A stretch of DNA of 64,000 bases from Candidatus Acetothermia bacterium (GCA_016201405.1 JACQCZ010000018.1:1-64000); one strand, 5' to 3'; positions 15,515 to 24,054 are shown, counted from the first letter of the stretch. Notes: generated by a model from the sequence alone, not told the origin. A program made the numbers and translations.

Positions 15515-15991
15515 ATGCGTCCGATTCAGAAGATTTCGAAAAAAGAGAGTGGCGATCGCAAGACCGGGTCCGGTGTGCCCATGCATATCTTCCAGATCAC
15601 CCGCGAGCTGCGCACGGCACTCGATCGCCGCATGGCTGAGTTTGGCCTCACCTCCCAACAGGCCTTTTTGCTGATCCGCTCCCTTCGAAACTGGGGAGCC
15701 AGCCCCAATCAGCTCATGCCCCAGATGGGCACTGACAATGCTGGGCTCACTCGTCTTATTGACCGGCTAGAGGAAGCCAGTCTCGTCACCCGCAGGACAG
15801 GAGAAAACGACAGACGCTCGATCTGGCTAGAGGCGACCGGTGCAGGGCTTGCTCTTGCACCAAAGCTGGAGCGCGTTATGCAGCGCACCGATCGGCAACT
15901 GATTGCGGGTCTATCGGCGGAAGAGGTAGCCCAGCTCAACGGATTGTTATCGAGGGTGCTTGATAATGCCCGAAATCTGGAAGAGGAGTGA
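15515..15991 (+). CDS. MarR-family transcriptional regulator
   Basis: 158 residues. The winged helix-turn-helix core is clear: FGLTSQQAFLLIRSL, PNQLMPQMGTDNAGLTRLIDRLEEASLVTRR with the wing GENDRRSIWLEATGAG, then a C-terminal dimer helix. It is first in an operon with an ABC ATPase (3 bp gap) and an ABC-2 permease, so it probably represses that exporter until a ligand binds. The ATG sits at the predicted transcription start, with no room for a Shine-Dalgarno site. An internal ATG at 15581 is a less likely start because it would remove the first helix. Confidence 0.88.
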   Translation: MRPIQKISKKESGDRKTGSGVPMHIFQITRELRTALDRRMAEFGLTSQQAFLLIRSLRNWGASPNQLMPQMGTDNAGLTRLIDRLEEASLVTRRTGENDRRSIWLEATGAGLALAPKLERVMQRTDRQLIAGLSAEEVAQLNGLLSRVLDNARNLEEE

Positions 15992-15994
15992 GGA

Positions 15995-16798
15995 ATGCAA
16001 CACGACAAGCCTATGATTCAGGTTAAGAATCTGACCAAAAAATTTGAAAAGATTGTTGCAGTTGACGAGATCTCATTTGAGGTGAGGGAAGGCGAGATCT
16101 TTGCATTCCTTGGCCCAAATGGCGCAGGCAAATCGACTGTAATAAAAATCTTGACTACTCTTCTCCAGCCGACGACTGGCCGTGTATCCCTCAATGGGCT
16201 CGATCCTGTCCGTCAACCCGATGAGACGCGGCGCTCCTTTGGCATTGTCTTTCAGGACCCGAGTTTGGATGAAGATTTGACGGCATGGGAGAATATGGAA
16301 TTGCATGGCGTTTTGTATGACGTTCCCGATCGCTTGCGGATCGAGAGAATGGAGCAGCTTCTAAAATTCATCGATCTTTGGGATCGTAAGGATAGCCCCG
16401 TCAAACAATTTTCAGGCGGGATGAAGAGAAGACTGGAGATCGCGAGAGGCTTTTTGCATCATCCCAAAATCATATTTCTTGACGAGCCGACCCTGGGCCT
16501 CGATCCGCAGACGAGAAATCACATGTGGGGCTATCTGCGTGAGCTCAACAAAACCGAAGGGACCACCATCTTCTTTACAACTCATTACATGGATGAGGCA
16601 GACAGGATTGCCCAGCGCATCGCGATCATCGATCATGGCAAGATCATTGCCATTGGAACATCCGATGATTTGAAGCGGCAGACAAAAACAACTTCACTCG
16701 AAAATGCCTTTCTCGCGCTCACCGGAAAAACAATTCGTGAAGAGAGTGCGAGCCCAACGGACCGCATGAGGATGATTGGCCGTATGAGGAGAGGATGA
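15995..16798 (+). CDS. ABC-2 type exporter ATP-binding protein (DrrA/NodI-like)
   Basis: 267 residues with every ABC motif: Walker A GPNGAGKST, Q-loop FGIVFQDPSLDED, signature FSGGMKRR, Walker B IIFLDEPTLGLD and H-loop TTHYMDEADR. The C-terminal 40 residues are a short DrrA-like tail. It starts three bases after marR and ends ten bases before the permease gene, so all three are cotranscribed. The likely role is energy for export of a drug or hydrophobic compound; the substrate is unknown. Confidence 0.92.
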   Translation: MQHDKPMIQVKNLTKKFEKIVAVDEISFEVREGEIFAFLGPNGAGKSTVIKILTTLLQPTTGRVSLNGLDPVRQPDETRRSFGIVFQDPSLDEDLTAWENMELHGVLYDVPDRLRIERMEQLLKFIDLWDRKDSPVKQFSGGMKRRLEIARGFLHHPKIIFLDEPTLGLDPQTRNHMWGYLRELNKTEGTTIFFTTHYMDEADRIAQRIAIIDHGKIIAIGTSDDLKRQTKTTSLENAFLALTGKTIREESASPTDRMRMIGRMRRG

Positions 16799-16807
16799 GC
16801 GGACATC

Positions 16808-17554
16808 ATGAAAAAGGTCTACTATCTCTGGCTGCGACAGATCAAGAAATATCTTCGCTCGCGCTCGCGCATGCTCGGCTCATTTTTCCAGCCCCTGCTC
16901 TATCTTGTCGCGATGGGGTATGGCTTTGGCTCAGTCTTTTCGCAGGCCGGTCAGGGGAGCTATCTGGATTTCTTAGCACCGGGTGTCATAGGCATGAGCA
17001 TCATCTTTACCAGCATGTTCTCTGGCATGGAAGTGCTTTGGGACCGCCAGTTTGGGTTTCTGAAAGAGACTCTCGTTGCGCCTATGCCGCGGTTTAACAT
17101 TATGTTGGGCAGGACGTTGGGAAGCGCGACTGTAGCAACTCTTCAGGGTGTAATTGTCATGCTCATGTCCTTTATTTTAGTCACGCATCTTATGGGTTGG
17201 CTTTCAATACTTCAGGCGATCGGAGTGATGTTTCTGATTGCGACGCTCTTTACATCGCTGAGCACGATGATCGCGTCACTTCTCAAAGATATGCAGGGCT
17301 TTCAGGCGATCATGAACTTTCTCATCATGCCGCTCTTTATGCTCTCTGGATCACTCTTCCCGTTACAGGGTCTGCCGGATCTTCTCTCGCTGGTCACGCG
17401 GATCGATCCGCTCTCGTATGGCATCGACGCGTTGCGTGCGCTCTTTATCAACACGAGCCAATTCGGGCTTATCACCGATGTGAGCGTTCTTGGGGCGACG
17501 ACTTTGCTCTTTCTGTGGCTGGGAGGCCATTTCTTCAAAAAGATTCAGGTGTAA
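16808..17554 (+). CDS. ABC-2 type exporter permease (DrrB-like)
   Basis: 248 residues, six predicted helices. Family landmarks are the N-terminal amphipathic segment (LRQIKKYLRSRSRMLGSFFQP), WDRQFGFLKETLVAPMPR before helix 3, and the MPLFMLSGSLFPLQGLP stretch with DPLSYGIDALR near the end. It forms the membrane half of the exporter with the preceding ATPase, probably as a dimer. Regulation is by the operon-leading MarR protein. Confidence 0.9.
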   Translation: MKKVYYLWLRQIKKYLRSRSRMLGSFFQPLLYLVAMGYGFGSVFSQAGQGSYLDFLAPGVIGMSIIFTSMFSGMEVLWDRQFGFLKETLVAPMPRFNIMLGRTLGSATVATLQGVIVMLMSFILVTHLMGWLSILQAIGVMFLIATLFTSLSTMIASLLKDMQGFQAIMNFLIMPLFMLSGSLFPLQGLPDLLSLVTRIDPLSYGIDALRALFINTSQFGLITDVSVLGATTLLFLWLGGHFFKKIQV

Positions 17555-17589
17555 TGGCTGGCCGGGTATTGCAAACGCACTGATGAAAA

Positions 17590-19458
17590 TTAACTGAGCG
17601 TAAAGCTCACATCGATAGACGTGCCATCCCCAAAGAAGATTCTCAGGAGATAGCTTCCGGCAGGCAGCGGCTTCCCGGTGGCATCTTGCGCGGCACAATT
17701 GAACTCCCAGTGAGCTGGGCTGGCTGAGACAAATGAAAATAATCCAGGTGCGAAGATCTTCAGTAGCCCACCGGCTGATGTTGAATCGACCCTATAAAAT
17801 TGGAACCTTGGCGCGATAGGGACCTGCCCTCCAGTCGCTGGATCGGTGAAAGTGAAGGTGAGGATTGCCGATCCTCCGTTCTTCAGACCTGCAAGCTGCT
17901 CTTCCAGGCTCTTTTGAATGCCCATTTCTAACTTTGTCTCGACATCAGGTGCCAAATAGAGAACGGTGAGATAATACGAAGGCTCAGAATCAATGGCTCT
18001 AAAATGAGCCGGGTCGCCCGGGTACTCTAATCTGAAGAAGCGCTCGCCGCCCTTCTCTGCAGGTGTGAATGTCACAGTGCAGCTTGCAAAGGCTCCCGTG
18101 CCACTCAACGTGCAGGGGTTTCCCGTGAACGCGTCTTTCGGAGATGAGCTTCCGCCCAGAATGACGTTGACTTTCCCCGTAGGCGCAGATGCAGTGCCAA
18201 CATCAATGTCATTGACGGTGAGGGTGCAGGTCGTTGAATCTCCAATATTGAGAGTCTTCGGTGTGCAGCTTGACATAGTGGAAACCCGTCGCGTGTTCGT
18301 CACAAGGAGACTTCCCGTATTCCCCGATGAAAAACTAGACTCGGAGCGGTTATGGCTGGCATCTCCCGTGTATTCTCCATAAATAAGCCGACCGCTCAGT
18401 GGCAGACCGCCTGTGACTGTCACACTGCAACTGGCTTCGCCATCCCGGACTTTGCTCAATGTGCAGGGGCTTCCCATAAGAGTGAGGGGGGTCTCACTCG
18501 GGGCGACTGTAAATGCCACACTCCCCGTAGGTGTGGATGGAGCTGTCCATCCATCGTCAATCGTGACGGTGCAGGTGCTCATTTGTCCAACGATGATCTC
18601 GCCTGGGATGCAAAGAATTGATTTTAGGACCGTTGGGTGTTTGAGAATGGTCAGCGTAAAATCGCGACTGCTGCTCGCATTGTACGTGGCATCTCCGCTG
18701 TATTTTGCTGTTATAGTGCGGCTCCCGATGGGGGCTGCACCCGTCAGCATGAAGCTGCACCTTGCCGATTCTACTTTTGATGTCTCCTTTGTCAATGTGC
18801 AAGGGGTAATGATATCCGGTCCTGTGTCTGTTATGGTCACTGTCCCAGTAATTGGAGAAGGTCCCGGACTGCTGCCGTGATAATCTACCACGTACACCGT
18901 GCAGGTCAGCGTATCCCCAACGCCAGTTGTTACCAACACATCTGTCAAGCCAATTCGGCAGCCGTAATCAAAGGATGTCTCGGTCGGTCGCTTATAGACG
19001 GTCATGCCCAATGTGCCGCTGCTTGGATTCTTCGGTTCGTTGGGATGATTCAGATTATCCGGATCGTAAAAGGCTGTGATTGTGCGTAACCCATCAGGCG
19101 GAGCGTATGTAATTGTTACCTTGCAGCTCGATGTATCGCTTCCCGTGGAGGCCAGCTCGCAGGGATTTCCATCGATCTTGTCGCCTGATGCACTGCTGAT
19201 GAAATTGACTAAGCCTGCCGGAGTCGTGGGAGGAATGAGCGTTCCCTTGTCGAGCACTTTCGCGGTGCAGGTGAGTTTGCCACCGATCATCGGGAATGAG
19301 CCATCAAAGGCGCATTCGAGAGTGGTGGATGTGGCATTTCCAGTCAGTGCGGAGAGGCTCGCAGCTTGAGGTGCTGAGAGAATGAATGCCACAAACAATG
19401 GCAGAAACCAAATCCTGATTTTATGTTTCTGGATGAGCTGCCTAGCCTCTGCCCACAT
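17590..19458 (-). CDS. Exported protein with tandem Ig-like (Big_3/5-type) domains
   Basis: 622 residues from the ATG at 19458, with AAAGGG eight bases upstream. After an N-terminal hydrophobic segment (IWFLPLFVAFIL) come about four Ig-like repeats of ~100 residues. Each has CT(V/L)TV-D, a short insert, then NPCTLS or SPCTLS, SCTVT and R-Y-GD-A-(Y/H)N. Cys pairs at fixed places suggest one disulphide per domain. The last ~130 residues differ and carry a long helix (KLEMGIQKSLEEQLAGL). Such repeats usually form stalks or adhesins. It leads the minus-strand exported-protein island and has its own promoter-like site. Confidence 0.85.
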   Translation of the reverse strand: MWAEARQLIQKHKIRIWFLPLFVAFILSAPQAASLSALTGNATSTTLECAFDGSFPMIGGKLTCTAKVLDKGTLIPPTTPAGLVNFISSASGDKIDGNPCELASTGSDTSSCKVTITYAPPDGLRTITAFYDPDNLNHPNEPKNPSSGTLGMTVYKRPTETSFDYGCRIGLTDVLVTTGVGDTLTCTVYVVDYHGSSPGPSPITGTVTITDTGPDIITPCTLTKETSKVESARCSFMLTGAAPIGSRTITAKYSGDATYNASSSRDFTLTILKHPTVLKSILCIPGEIIVGQMSTCTVTIDDGWTAPSTPTGSVAFTVAPSETPLTLMGSPCTLSKVRDGEASCSVTVTGGLPLSGRLIYGEYTGDASHNRSESSFSSGNTGSLLVTNTRRVSTMSSCTPKTLNIGDSTTCTLTVNDIDVGTASAPTGKVNVILGGSSSPKDAFTGNPCTLSGTGAFASCTVTFTPAEKGGERFFRLEYPGDPAHFRAIDSEPSYYLTVLYLAPDVETKLEMGIQKSLEEQLAGLKNGGSAILTFTFTDPATGGQVPIAPRFQFYRVDSTSAGGLLKIFAPGLFSFVSASPAHWEFNCAAQDATGKPLPAGSYLLRIFFGDGTSIDVSFTLS

Positions 19459-19495
19459 GCCTGCCACCCTTTCAAAATTACATAGTTTTGATGAA

Positions 19496-19525
19496 AGTAT
19501 AGTCCTGATGCGGGCTCTGAGTCAA
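19496..19525 (-). promoter_or_regulatory. Candidate promoter for the Ig-like repeat protein
   Basis: On the minus strand TTGACT (19520-19525) and TATACT (19496-19501) are separated by 18 bp and lie about 40 bp upstream of the start at 19458. Confidence 0.45.
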
Positions 19526-19578
19526 TGCGGCTATCTGGCTTCTCTTCAAAAAGTGATGCTCCCGTCTTTATAAACATG

Positions 19579-19617
19579 AAGGCGAGTCTCCCGGCCATCA
19601 GTCAGGCGACCCGCCTT
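19579..19617 (-). terminator. Hairpin after the first DUF11 paralogue
   Basis: AAGGCG-A-GTC (19579-19588) pairs with GAC-C-CGCCTT (19608-19617) around a GC-rich loop. It follows the stop of the DUF11 gene at 19659 and is related in sequence to the hairpin at 21979-22012. No strong T-run follows on the minus strand. Confidence 0.4.
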
Positions 19618-19658
19618 TCGATTATTAATCTGCGGGTTGAGATACTACTCGCGCAGGC

Positions 19659-20705
19659 TCACGGCGACTGCACAGTGGCCGTGACGCAGCCCTGGTCATT
19701 GTCTGGGTTCTGATCTCCAGCGGTGCTCACTTTGGCGCAATTCTTGATGTCCGTTCCTGGAGCTACGCCCCCTTCTCCACCCTTGACTTGCGCAGTGATC
19801 TGGATTGTGGTGCTCTGGCTTGGAGCAAGAACGGCAGATGTGGTGCAAGTGATCTGCTGCCCGAAGGTGAGGCAAGAGAAGCCACTGGCATTGATGGAGC
19901 CGAAGATGAGCGTGCTAGGCAGTGAGTCTGTGACCGTGATTGTGCCAGTCGTCGGTGCTCCGCTGTTGTTGGTCACTGTCAGAGTATAGTTTGCATTCTG
20001 TCCGGGCTTGAGTGTGCCATCCAGTGTCTTTTGCATGGACAGGTCCAGAGCTGACGTGTTCTCTTCCAACTCTGAGCCCAAGAGATTGAGCAAGATGGCG
20101 GCGGTGTAATCGTCTCCTAGTAAGCAGGGGATCCCCTGCGCGTCTGTGAACTCATCACTGATGGTGTGGGTCAAAGCGGCCGCGTCCACGGAGAGCGCAA
20201 AGACCGCAGGCGCATCGTTGATGGGATTAAACATTGCCAAGATCGGGCTTTCATTATCAGAAATCTTGAAGAGGCCTACACTGTATTGCCCAGCGGGAAT
20301 GAGCTTCTTATCTTGCCCTTTTTTAGGGTTCATGGGTCTCTGAAGCTCTAGGATGCCTACAGCCTGCTCATTATCCTTTGTGCCCTTAATTTCCCGATTG
20401 ACGTTGCTCTTGGATAAGTTGAGATTTGAAGTCATGATGAGTGGTCCGTTACCCGTGACATTCGAAGTCGGTTGGGTCGGGGCTACCCGGTTGTCCGAGT
20501 TGCTCTTGCTGCCTTTGACTGTGGTGGGTAAGAGGATTGGGGTCGGATTCCCGTTATTTTGCAATTCACCGAGGCCAGCTCGAACTTGAGCATCTGACAC
20601 ATTCGTAGCAGGTGTGCTTTGTCCCTGCCCCAGCGATCCGATTGCCAGCAGCCCAGCGATCAGGGCTGCGCTAATGACTACAACAACTTTATTTACTTTT
20701 AACAT
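19659..20705 (-). CDS. Exported DUF11-domain protein, paralogue 1
   Basis: 348 residues; the ATG at 20705 has CAGGAGGG upstream. The signal-like segment is VVVVISAALIAGLLAIGSLGQG. A low-complexity N-terminal part carries KGSKSNSDNR and NLSKSNVNR motifs. A middle domain has PAGQYSVGLF and EFTDAQGIPCLLGDDYTAAILLNLLGSEL. The C-terminal DUF11 domain has YTLTVTNNSGAPTTGTITVTDSLP, two Cys pairs and the end motif NPDNDQGCV. DUF11 domains are bacterial surface beta domains. Two close paralogues follow upstream in tandem. No enzyme motif is seen. Confidence 0.85.
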   Translation of the reverse strand: MLKVNKVVVVISAALIAGLLAIGSLGQGQSTPATNVSDAQVRAGLGELQNNGNPTPILLPTTVKGSKSNSDNRVAPTQPTSNVTGNGPLIMTSNLNLSKSNVNREIKGTKDNEQAVGILELQRPMNPKKGQDKKLIPAGQYSVGLFKISDNESPILAMFNPINDAPAVFALSVDAAALTHTISDEFTDAQGIPCLLGDDYTAAILLNLLGSELEENTSALDLSMQKTLDGTLKPGQNANYTLTVTNNSGAPTTGTITVTDSLPSTLIFGSINASGFSCLTFGQQITCTTSAVLAPSQSTTIQITAQVKGGEGGVAPGTDIKNCAKVSTAGDQNPDNDQGCVTATVQSP

Positions 20706-20759
20706 TTCTGCCCTCCTGTTTTTTCATAATCTGCGAGCTGAGTTACTGCTCTCGCAGTC

Positions 20760-21923
20760 TCACGGCGACTGCACTGTGGCCGTAATGCAACCCTGGTCGT
20801 TGTCCGGGTTGGTATCACCAGCGGTGCTCACTTTCGCACAGTTCCTGATATCAGTTCCTGGAGCTACGCCCCCTTCTCCACCCTTGACTTGCGCAGTGAT
20901 CTGGATTGTGGTGCTCTGGCTTGGGGCCAGAATAGCAGATGTAGTGCAAGTGATCTGCTGCCCGAAGGTGAGACAAGAGAAGCCACTGGCATTGATGGAG
21001 CCGAAGATGAGTGTGCTCGGCAGTGAGTCTGTCACAGTGATTGTGCCAGTCGTCGGAGTACCGCTGCTGTTGGTCACGGTTATGGTGTAGGTGGAGTTCT
21101 GCCCCGCCTTGAGTGTGCCATCCAAGGTCTTTTGCAGCGCCAAGTCCAGTGTTGATGTGTCCGGTTCCAGCAATGATGCCAAGAGATTGAGCAAGACGGC
21201 CGACATGTACTCATCTCCCAGCAGGCAAGGAATACCTTGAGCGTCGGTGAATTCGTCACCCAGTGCCAGGAGCAATGCATCTGCCTCTACGGAGACCACC
21301 AACTCCGCAGGCTCGTCGGTATTTAGCGGAAACATCGCCAAGAGCGGAGTGCTTTCGCCCGCAATCATGAGGAGGCCAACTCCATATTGCCCAGCGGGAA
21401 TACGTTTAGTCGGTTTTTTTATTGGCTGAGTGGGAGGGTCATCGGGACCTGGGTCGCCCACAGCGATTTTAGCCGACATGAGATTGATGACGCCCACCGG
21501 GGCTTCGTCCTCTCCTATACCTAGAATCGTACGAAAGGTGTTACTCTTGGTAGTTTTGATAGTGTGAAAAAGGTTGAGGTCCGGGCTGACAGTAACGTTC
21601 TCGACCGGTCGAGAAGAACCTAGCCTTCCATCTGAGTTGCTCTTGCTGCCTTTGACAGTGGTTGTTTTGAGTAGCGGGGTTGGTTTTCCCATATCTTGCA
21701 GGACTCCGAGCCCTGCCTTGATTTGAGCAGAATATAGCAGAGGCCAGGTGGCGGTATCAGCGGAATGGACGTGAACTTTCGCAGCATCCGATGTCGCGCT
21801 GTTTTTTGCATTCAGCTGGCCTGAGCCAAAGAGGATGTACACGCCGATAACTAGGGCCAGTCCTAGCACTCCCCAGTTCCGGGCACGCATCAACTCAACT
21901 ACATATTTTTTGAGAGACTGCAT
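20760..21923 (-). CDS. Exported DUF11-domain protein, paralogue 2
   Basis: 387 residues from the ATG at 21923 with AAGGAG. The N-terminus (LRARNWGVLGLALVIGVYILFG in essence) differs from its neighbours and resembles that of the tail-fibre-like protein (RNWGALGLILVLALL). It carries KGSKSNSDGR and a decayed KTTKSNTFR motif, a shared EFTDAQGIPCLLGDEYMSAVLLNLL segment, and a DUF11 domain almost identical to paralogue 1. The gene is separated from paralogue 1 by only 54 bp that include a short hairpin (CTGCGAG/CTCGCAG on the minus strand). Recent duplication is evident from near-identical DNA over the last ~330 bp. Confidence 0.85.
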   Translation of the reverse strand: MQSLKKYVVELMRARNWGVLGLALVIGVYILFGSGQLNAKNSATSDAAKVHVHSADTATWPLLYSAQIKAGLGVLQDMGKPTPLLKTTTVKGSKSNSDGRLGSSRPVENVTVSPDLNLFHTIKTTKSNTFRTILGIGEDEAPVGVINLMSAKIAVGDPGPDDPPTQPIKKPTKRIPAGQYGVGLLMIAGESTPLLAMFPLNTDEPAELVVSVEADALLLALGDEFTDAQGIPCLLGDEYMSAVLLNLLASLLEPDTSTLDLALQKTLDGTLKAGQNSTYTITVTNSSGTPTTGTITVTDSLPSTLIFGSINASGFSCLTFGQQITCTTSAILAPSQSTTIQITAQVKGGEGGVAPGTDIRNCAKVSTAGDTNPDNDQGCITATVQSP

Positions 21924-21978
21924 CTTTTACACTCCTTACGTTTCTGATTTGCAGCGTAGCGCTTCTCTATGAAGGAAA

Positions 21979-22012
21979 GGCAGGTCTCTCAGCCATTAGC
22001 CGAGTGACCCGC
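21979..22012 (-). terminator. Hairpin after the third DUF11 paralogue
   Basis: An outer stem (GGTC 21983-21986 with GACC 22006-22009) encloses an inner stem (CTCAGC 21988-21993 with GCCGAG 21999-22004, one G-U in the minus-strand RNA). It is related to the hairpin at 19579-19617 and probably ends the transcript of the gene at 22057-23109. Confidence 0.45.
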
Positions 22013-22056
22013 TCTTCCATGTATCAGCATTGAGACGTACTTCTAGCTTTCACATC

Positions 22057-23109
22057 CTATGGAGCCTGCACCGTGGCAGTGACGCAGCTTGAGTCATTGG
22101 CCTGGTTCTGATCTCCAGCGGTGCTCACTTTGGCACAGTTCTTGATGTCAGTCCCTGGAGCTACGCCTCCTTCTCCACCCTTGACCTGCGCGGTAATCTG
22201 GATTGTGGTGCTCTGGCCAGGAGCGAGAACAGCGGAAGTGGTGCACGTGATCTGCTGCCCAAAGGTGAGGCAGGAGAAGCCGCTGGCGTTGATAGAGCTA
22301 AAGATGAGCGTGTTTGGCAATGTGTCTGTGACCGTGATTGTGCCAGTCGTTGGCGCTCCGCTGCTGTTGGTCACTGTGGCCGTAAAGGTGACCGGTTGCC
22401 CAGCCTTGAGCGTAGTATCTAAGGTCATTTGCAGCGATAAGTCTAATGCGGACGTATTCTCTTCCAGCTCAGATCCCAAGAGATTGAGCAGGATGGCGGC
22501 GGTGTAATCGTCTCCCAATAAGCAGGGGATCCCCTGTGAGTCCGTGAACTCATCGCTGAGCGCCTGGGTCAAAGCCGCGGCTTCCAAGGAGAGTCCAAAG
22601 ACCGCAGGCTCGTCGGTGTCAAGAAGAAACATCATCAATTGCGGGCTGGCCTTATCCACAGACTTGAAGAGGCTGACCCCGTATTGCCCAGCGGGAATAA
22701 ACCTCTTATCCTTATCCTGGCCTTTCTTCGGGTTCATCGGTCTCTGAAGCTCCAGGATGCCTACAGACTGCTCGTCTGCCCCAATGTCATGAGCTGTGCG
22801 ATTGACGTTGCTCTTGGACAGGTTGAGATTTGAGGTCATGAGGAGGGGTCCGTTACCAGAGACATTGGTAGCCGGCTGGGTCCACCCAAGTGCGGTGCGA
22901 TTGATGTTGCTCTTCGAGAGATTGAGATTACTCGCCCCTATCGGCGTCGGTTTGCCATTATCTTGTAGTACGCCTAGGCCAGCTTTGATCTGCTGCTCTG
23001 AGAGAGCGGAAGCGGGTGTGCTTTGCCCGTGTCCTAGCGATCCGATGGCCAGCAGCCCTGCAATCAAGGCTGCGCTAATGACTACAACGACTCTGTTTAT
23101 TCTTACCAT
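22057..23109 (-). CDS. Exported DUF11-domain protein, paralogue 3
   Basis: 350 residues, ATG at 23109 after GGAGGT. The signal segment is nearly identical to that of paralogue 1. Two NLSKSN(I/V)NR motifs are present, then ILELQRPMNPKKGQDK, PAGQYGVSLF, the GIPCLLGDDYTAAILLNLLGSEL segment and the C-terminal DUF11 domain ending NQANDSSCV. Paralogues 1 and 3 are closest to each other over most of their length, while 1 and 2 are closest in the last domain, which suggests gene conversion. The role is probably a cell-surface structural protein (inference). Confidence 0.85.
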   Translation of the reverse strand: MVRINRVVVVISAALIAGLLAIGSLGHGQSTPASALSEQQIKAGLGVLQDNGKPTPIGASNLNLSKSNINRTALGWTQPATNVSGNGPLLMTSNLNLSKSNVNRTAHDIGADEQSVGILELQRPMNPKKGQDKDKRFIPAGQYGVSLFKSVDKASPQLMMFLLDTDEPAVFGLSLEAAALTQALSDEFTDSQGIPCLLGDDYTAAILLNLLGSELEENTSALDLSLQMTLDTTLKAGQPVTFTATVTNSSGAPTTGTITVTDTLPNTLIFSSINASGFSCLTFGQQITCTTSAVLAPGQSTTIQITAQVKGGEGGVAPGTDIKNCAKVSTAGDQNQANDSSCVTATVQAP

Positions 23110-23195
23110 TTTGCTACCTCCAGTTTTTTGTCATGCTATGCCCACTTTTACAGATTCTATTCTAGCATATCCTGTTGAAATCTATGAGCATCGAG

Positions 23196-23227
23196 AGCGG
23201 GCGTCCGAGCCCGCTGACCCGGACGCC
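23196..23227 (-). terminator. Two mutually exclusive hairpins between exported-protein genes
   Basis: AGCGGGC (23196-23202) can pair with GCCCGCT (23209-23215), and GGCGTCCG (23200-23207) can pair with CGGACGCC (23220-23227). The two stems share bases, so only one forms at a time. It lies between the stop of the tail-fibre-like gene and the start of DUF11 paralogue 3. It may be a terminator with read-through. Confidence 0.4.
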
Positions 23228-23251
23228 TTTTCACCAGCTATGAACGATCTG

Positions 23252-23950
23252 CTATTGGCACGGAGTCGATGGAGTTGTGTCAATCCAGATATTCCCATTG
23301 ACCGTGATGCACAGTACTCCAGCAAGAGCCTCTCCTGATGGCGCAGAATTCGGCAGACCACTGACGGCCAGCTTCGAAAGCGGATTTGCATTCCCGATGC
23401 CGACTTTACCGCTGGTCACGAGTAAGCCGTATCCGGAGGTGGAGGAGAAGACACCGCCATTGCCAGCGTTGGCTATTCCTACGATGGCATTGCCACCGCT
23501 GGTCGCTTGCGCCAGCACAGCATTGCCTCCGACCGATGTTGTCTTGATACTATGTACTCCACCTACTGCGTTGACGTCCAATAAGGCTTGCGGGCTCGTC
23601 GTGCCGATGCCCACTGCGCCGCCACTGGTGATCCTCATCCGCTCAGCGCTTCCGGTAGAGAAGGCCATCGTGTTGGCAAGGGGTCTAAAGATGCCATTCC
23701 CGCCACCCCCATCATCGCAGGCCGCCACGGAAGGGCAAGTAGAGAAAAATCCGATCGCGGGATGCGTGGCGTTCTGCCCTTGGGCACCTAAGATTCGCAT
23801 ACCACCGTTATCTTGCCCCTTTATATAGGTGGTGTTTGGGATGACTCCGGTCGTGTTATCTTGGCTTTGTGCCGTCTGAACCAATAGCGCGAGCACCAGA
23901 ATTAGCCCCAGGGCTCCCCAATTTCGCAGACTCTTGATCTTCATTATCAT
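23252..23950 (-). CDS. Exported tail-fibre-like repeat protein
   Basis: 232 residues; ATG-ATA-ATG start with AAAGGAG upstream. A signal-like helix (GALGLILVLALLVQTAQS) is followed by Gly/Ser/Asn-rich beta sequence. GGAVGIGTTSPQALLDV and GKVGIGNANPLSKLAVSG are typical of phage tail-fibre shafts and similar trimeric surface fibres found in many free-living bacteria. No intramolecular chaperone domain is present. It would be the most upstream gene of the minus-strand exported island. A repeated regulatory element sits about 60 bp upstream. Confidence 0.75.
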   Translation of the reverse strand: MIMKIKSLRNWGALGLILVLALLVQTAQSQDNTTGVIPNTTYIKGQDNGGMRILGAQGQNATHPAIGFFSTCPSVAACDDGGGGNGIFRPLANTMAFSTGSAERMRITSGGAVGIGTTSPQALLDVNAVGGVHSIKTTSVGGNAVLAQATSGGNAIVGIANAGNGGVFSSTSGYGLLVTSGKVGIGNANPLSKLAVSGLPNSAPSGEALAGVLCITVNGNIWIDTTPSTPCQ

Positions 23951-24008
23951 GGTTCACTCCTTTGAGTTTGGGTCTTTCATCGACCTTGTGGTCTCACTCT
24001 ACTCTTCG

Positions 24009-24029
24009 ATCGTCTAATCATCGTCAAAT
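24009..24029 (-). promoter_or_regulatory. Copy of the 21-bp ACGAT-N6-ACGAT element upstream of the tail-fibre-like gene
   Basis: Read on the minus strand this is ATTTGACGAT followed by GATTAGACGAT. It matches the core of the element at 46045-46073 at 18 of 21 positions, with the same 11-bp step between ACGAT words. TTGACG within it could act as a -35 box. It ends about 60 bp before the start codon at 23950. Confidence 0.5.
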
Positions 24030-24054
24030 TGAATAATGCTGATCTAGAACAGAC

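Noticed and set aside
20740-23109. Repeated DNA in the DUF11 genes as a CRISPR or other array
   Set aside because: The repeats are kilobase-scale coding duplications with open frames, not short regular repeats with unique spacers. No CRISPR-like pattern is seen in the window.
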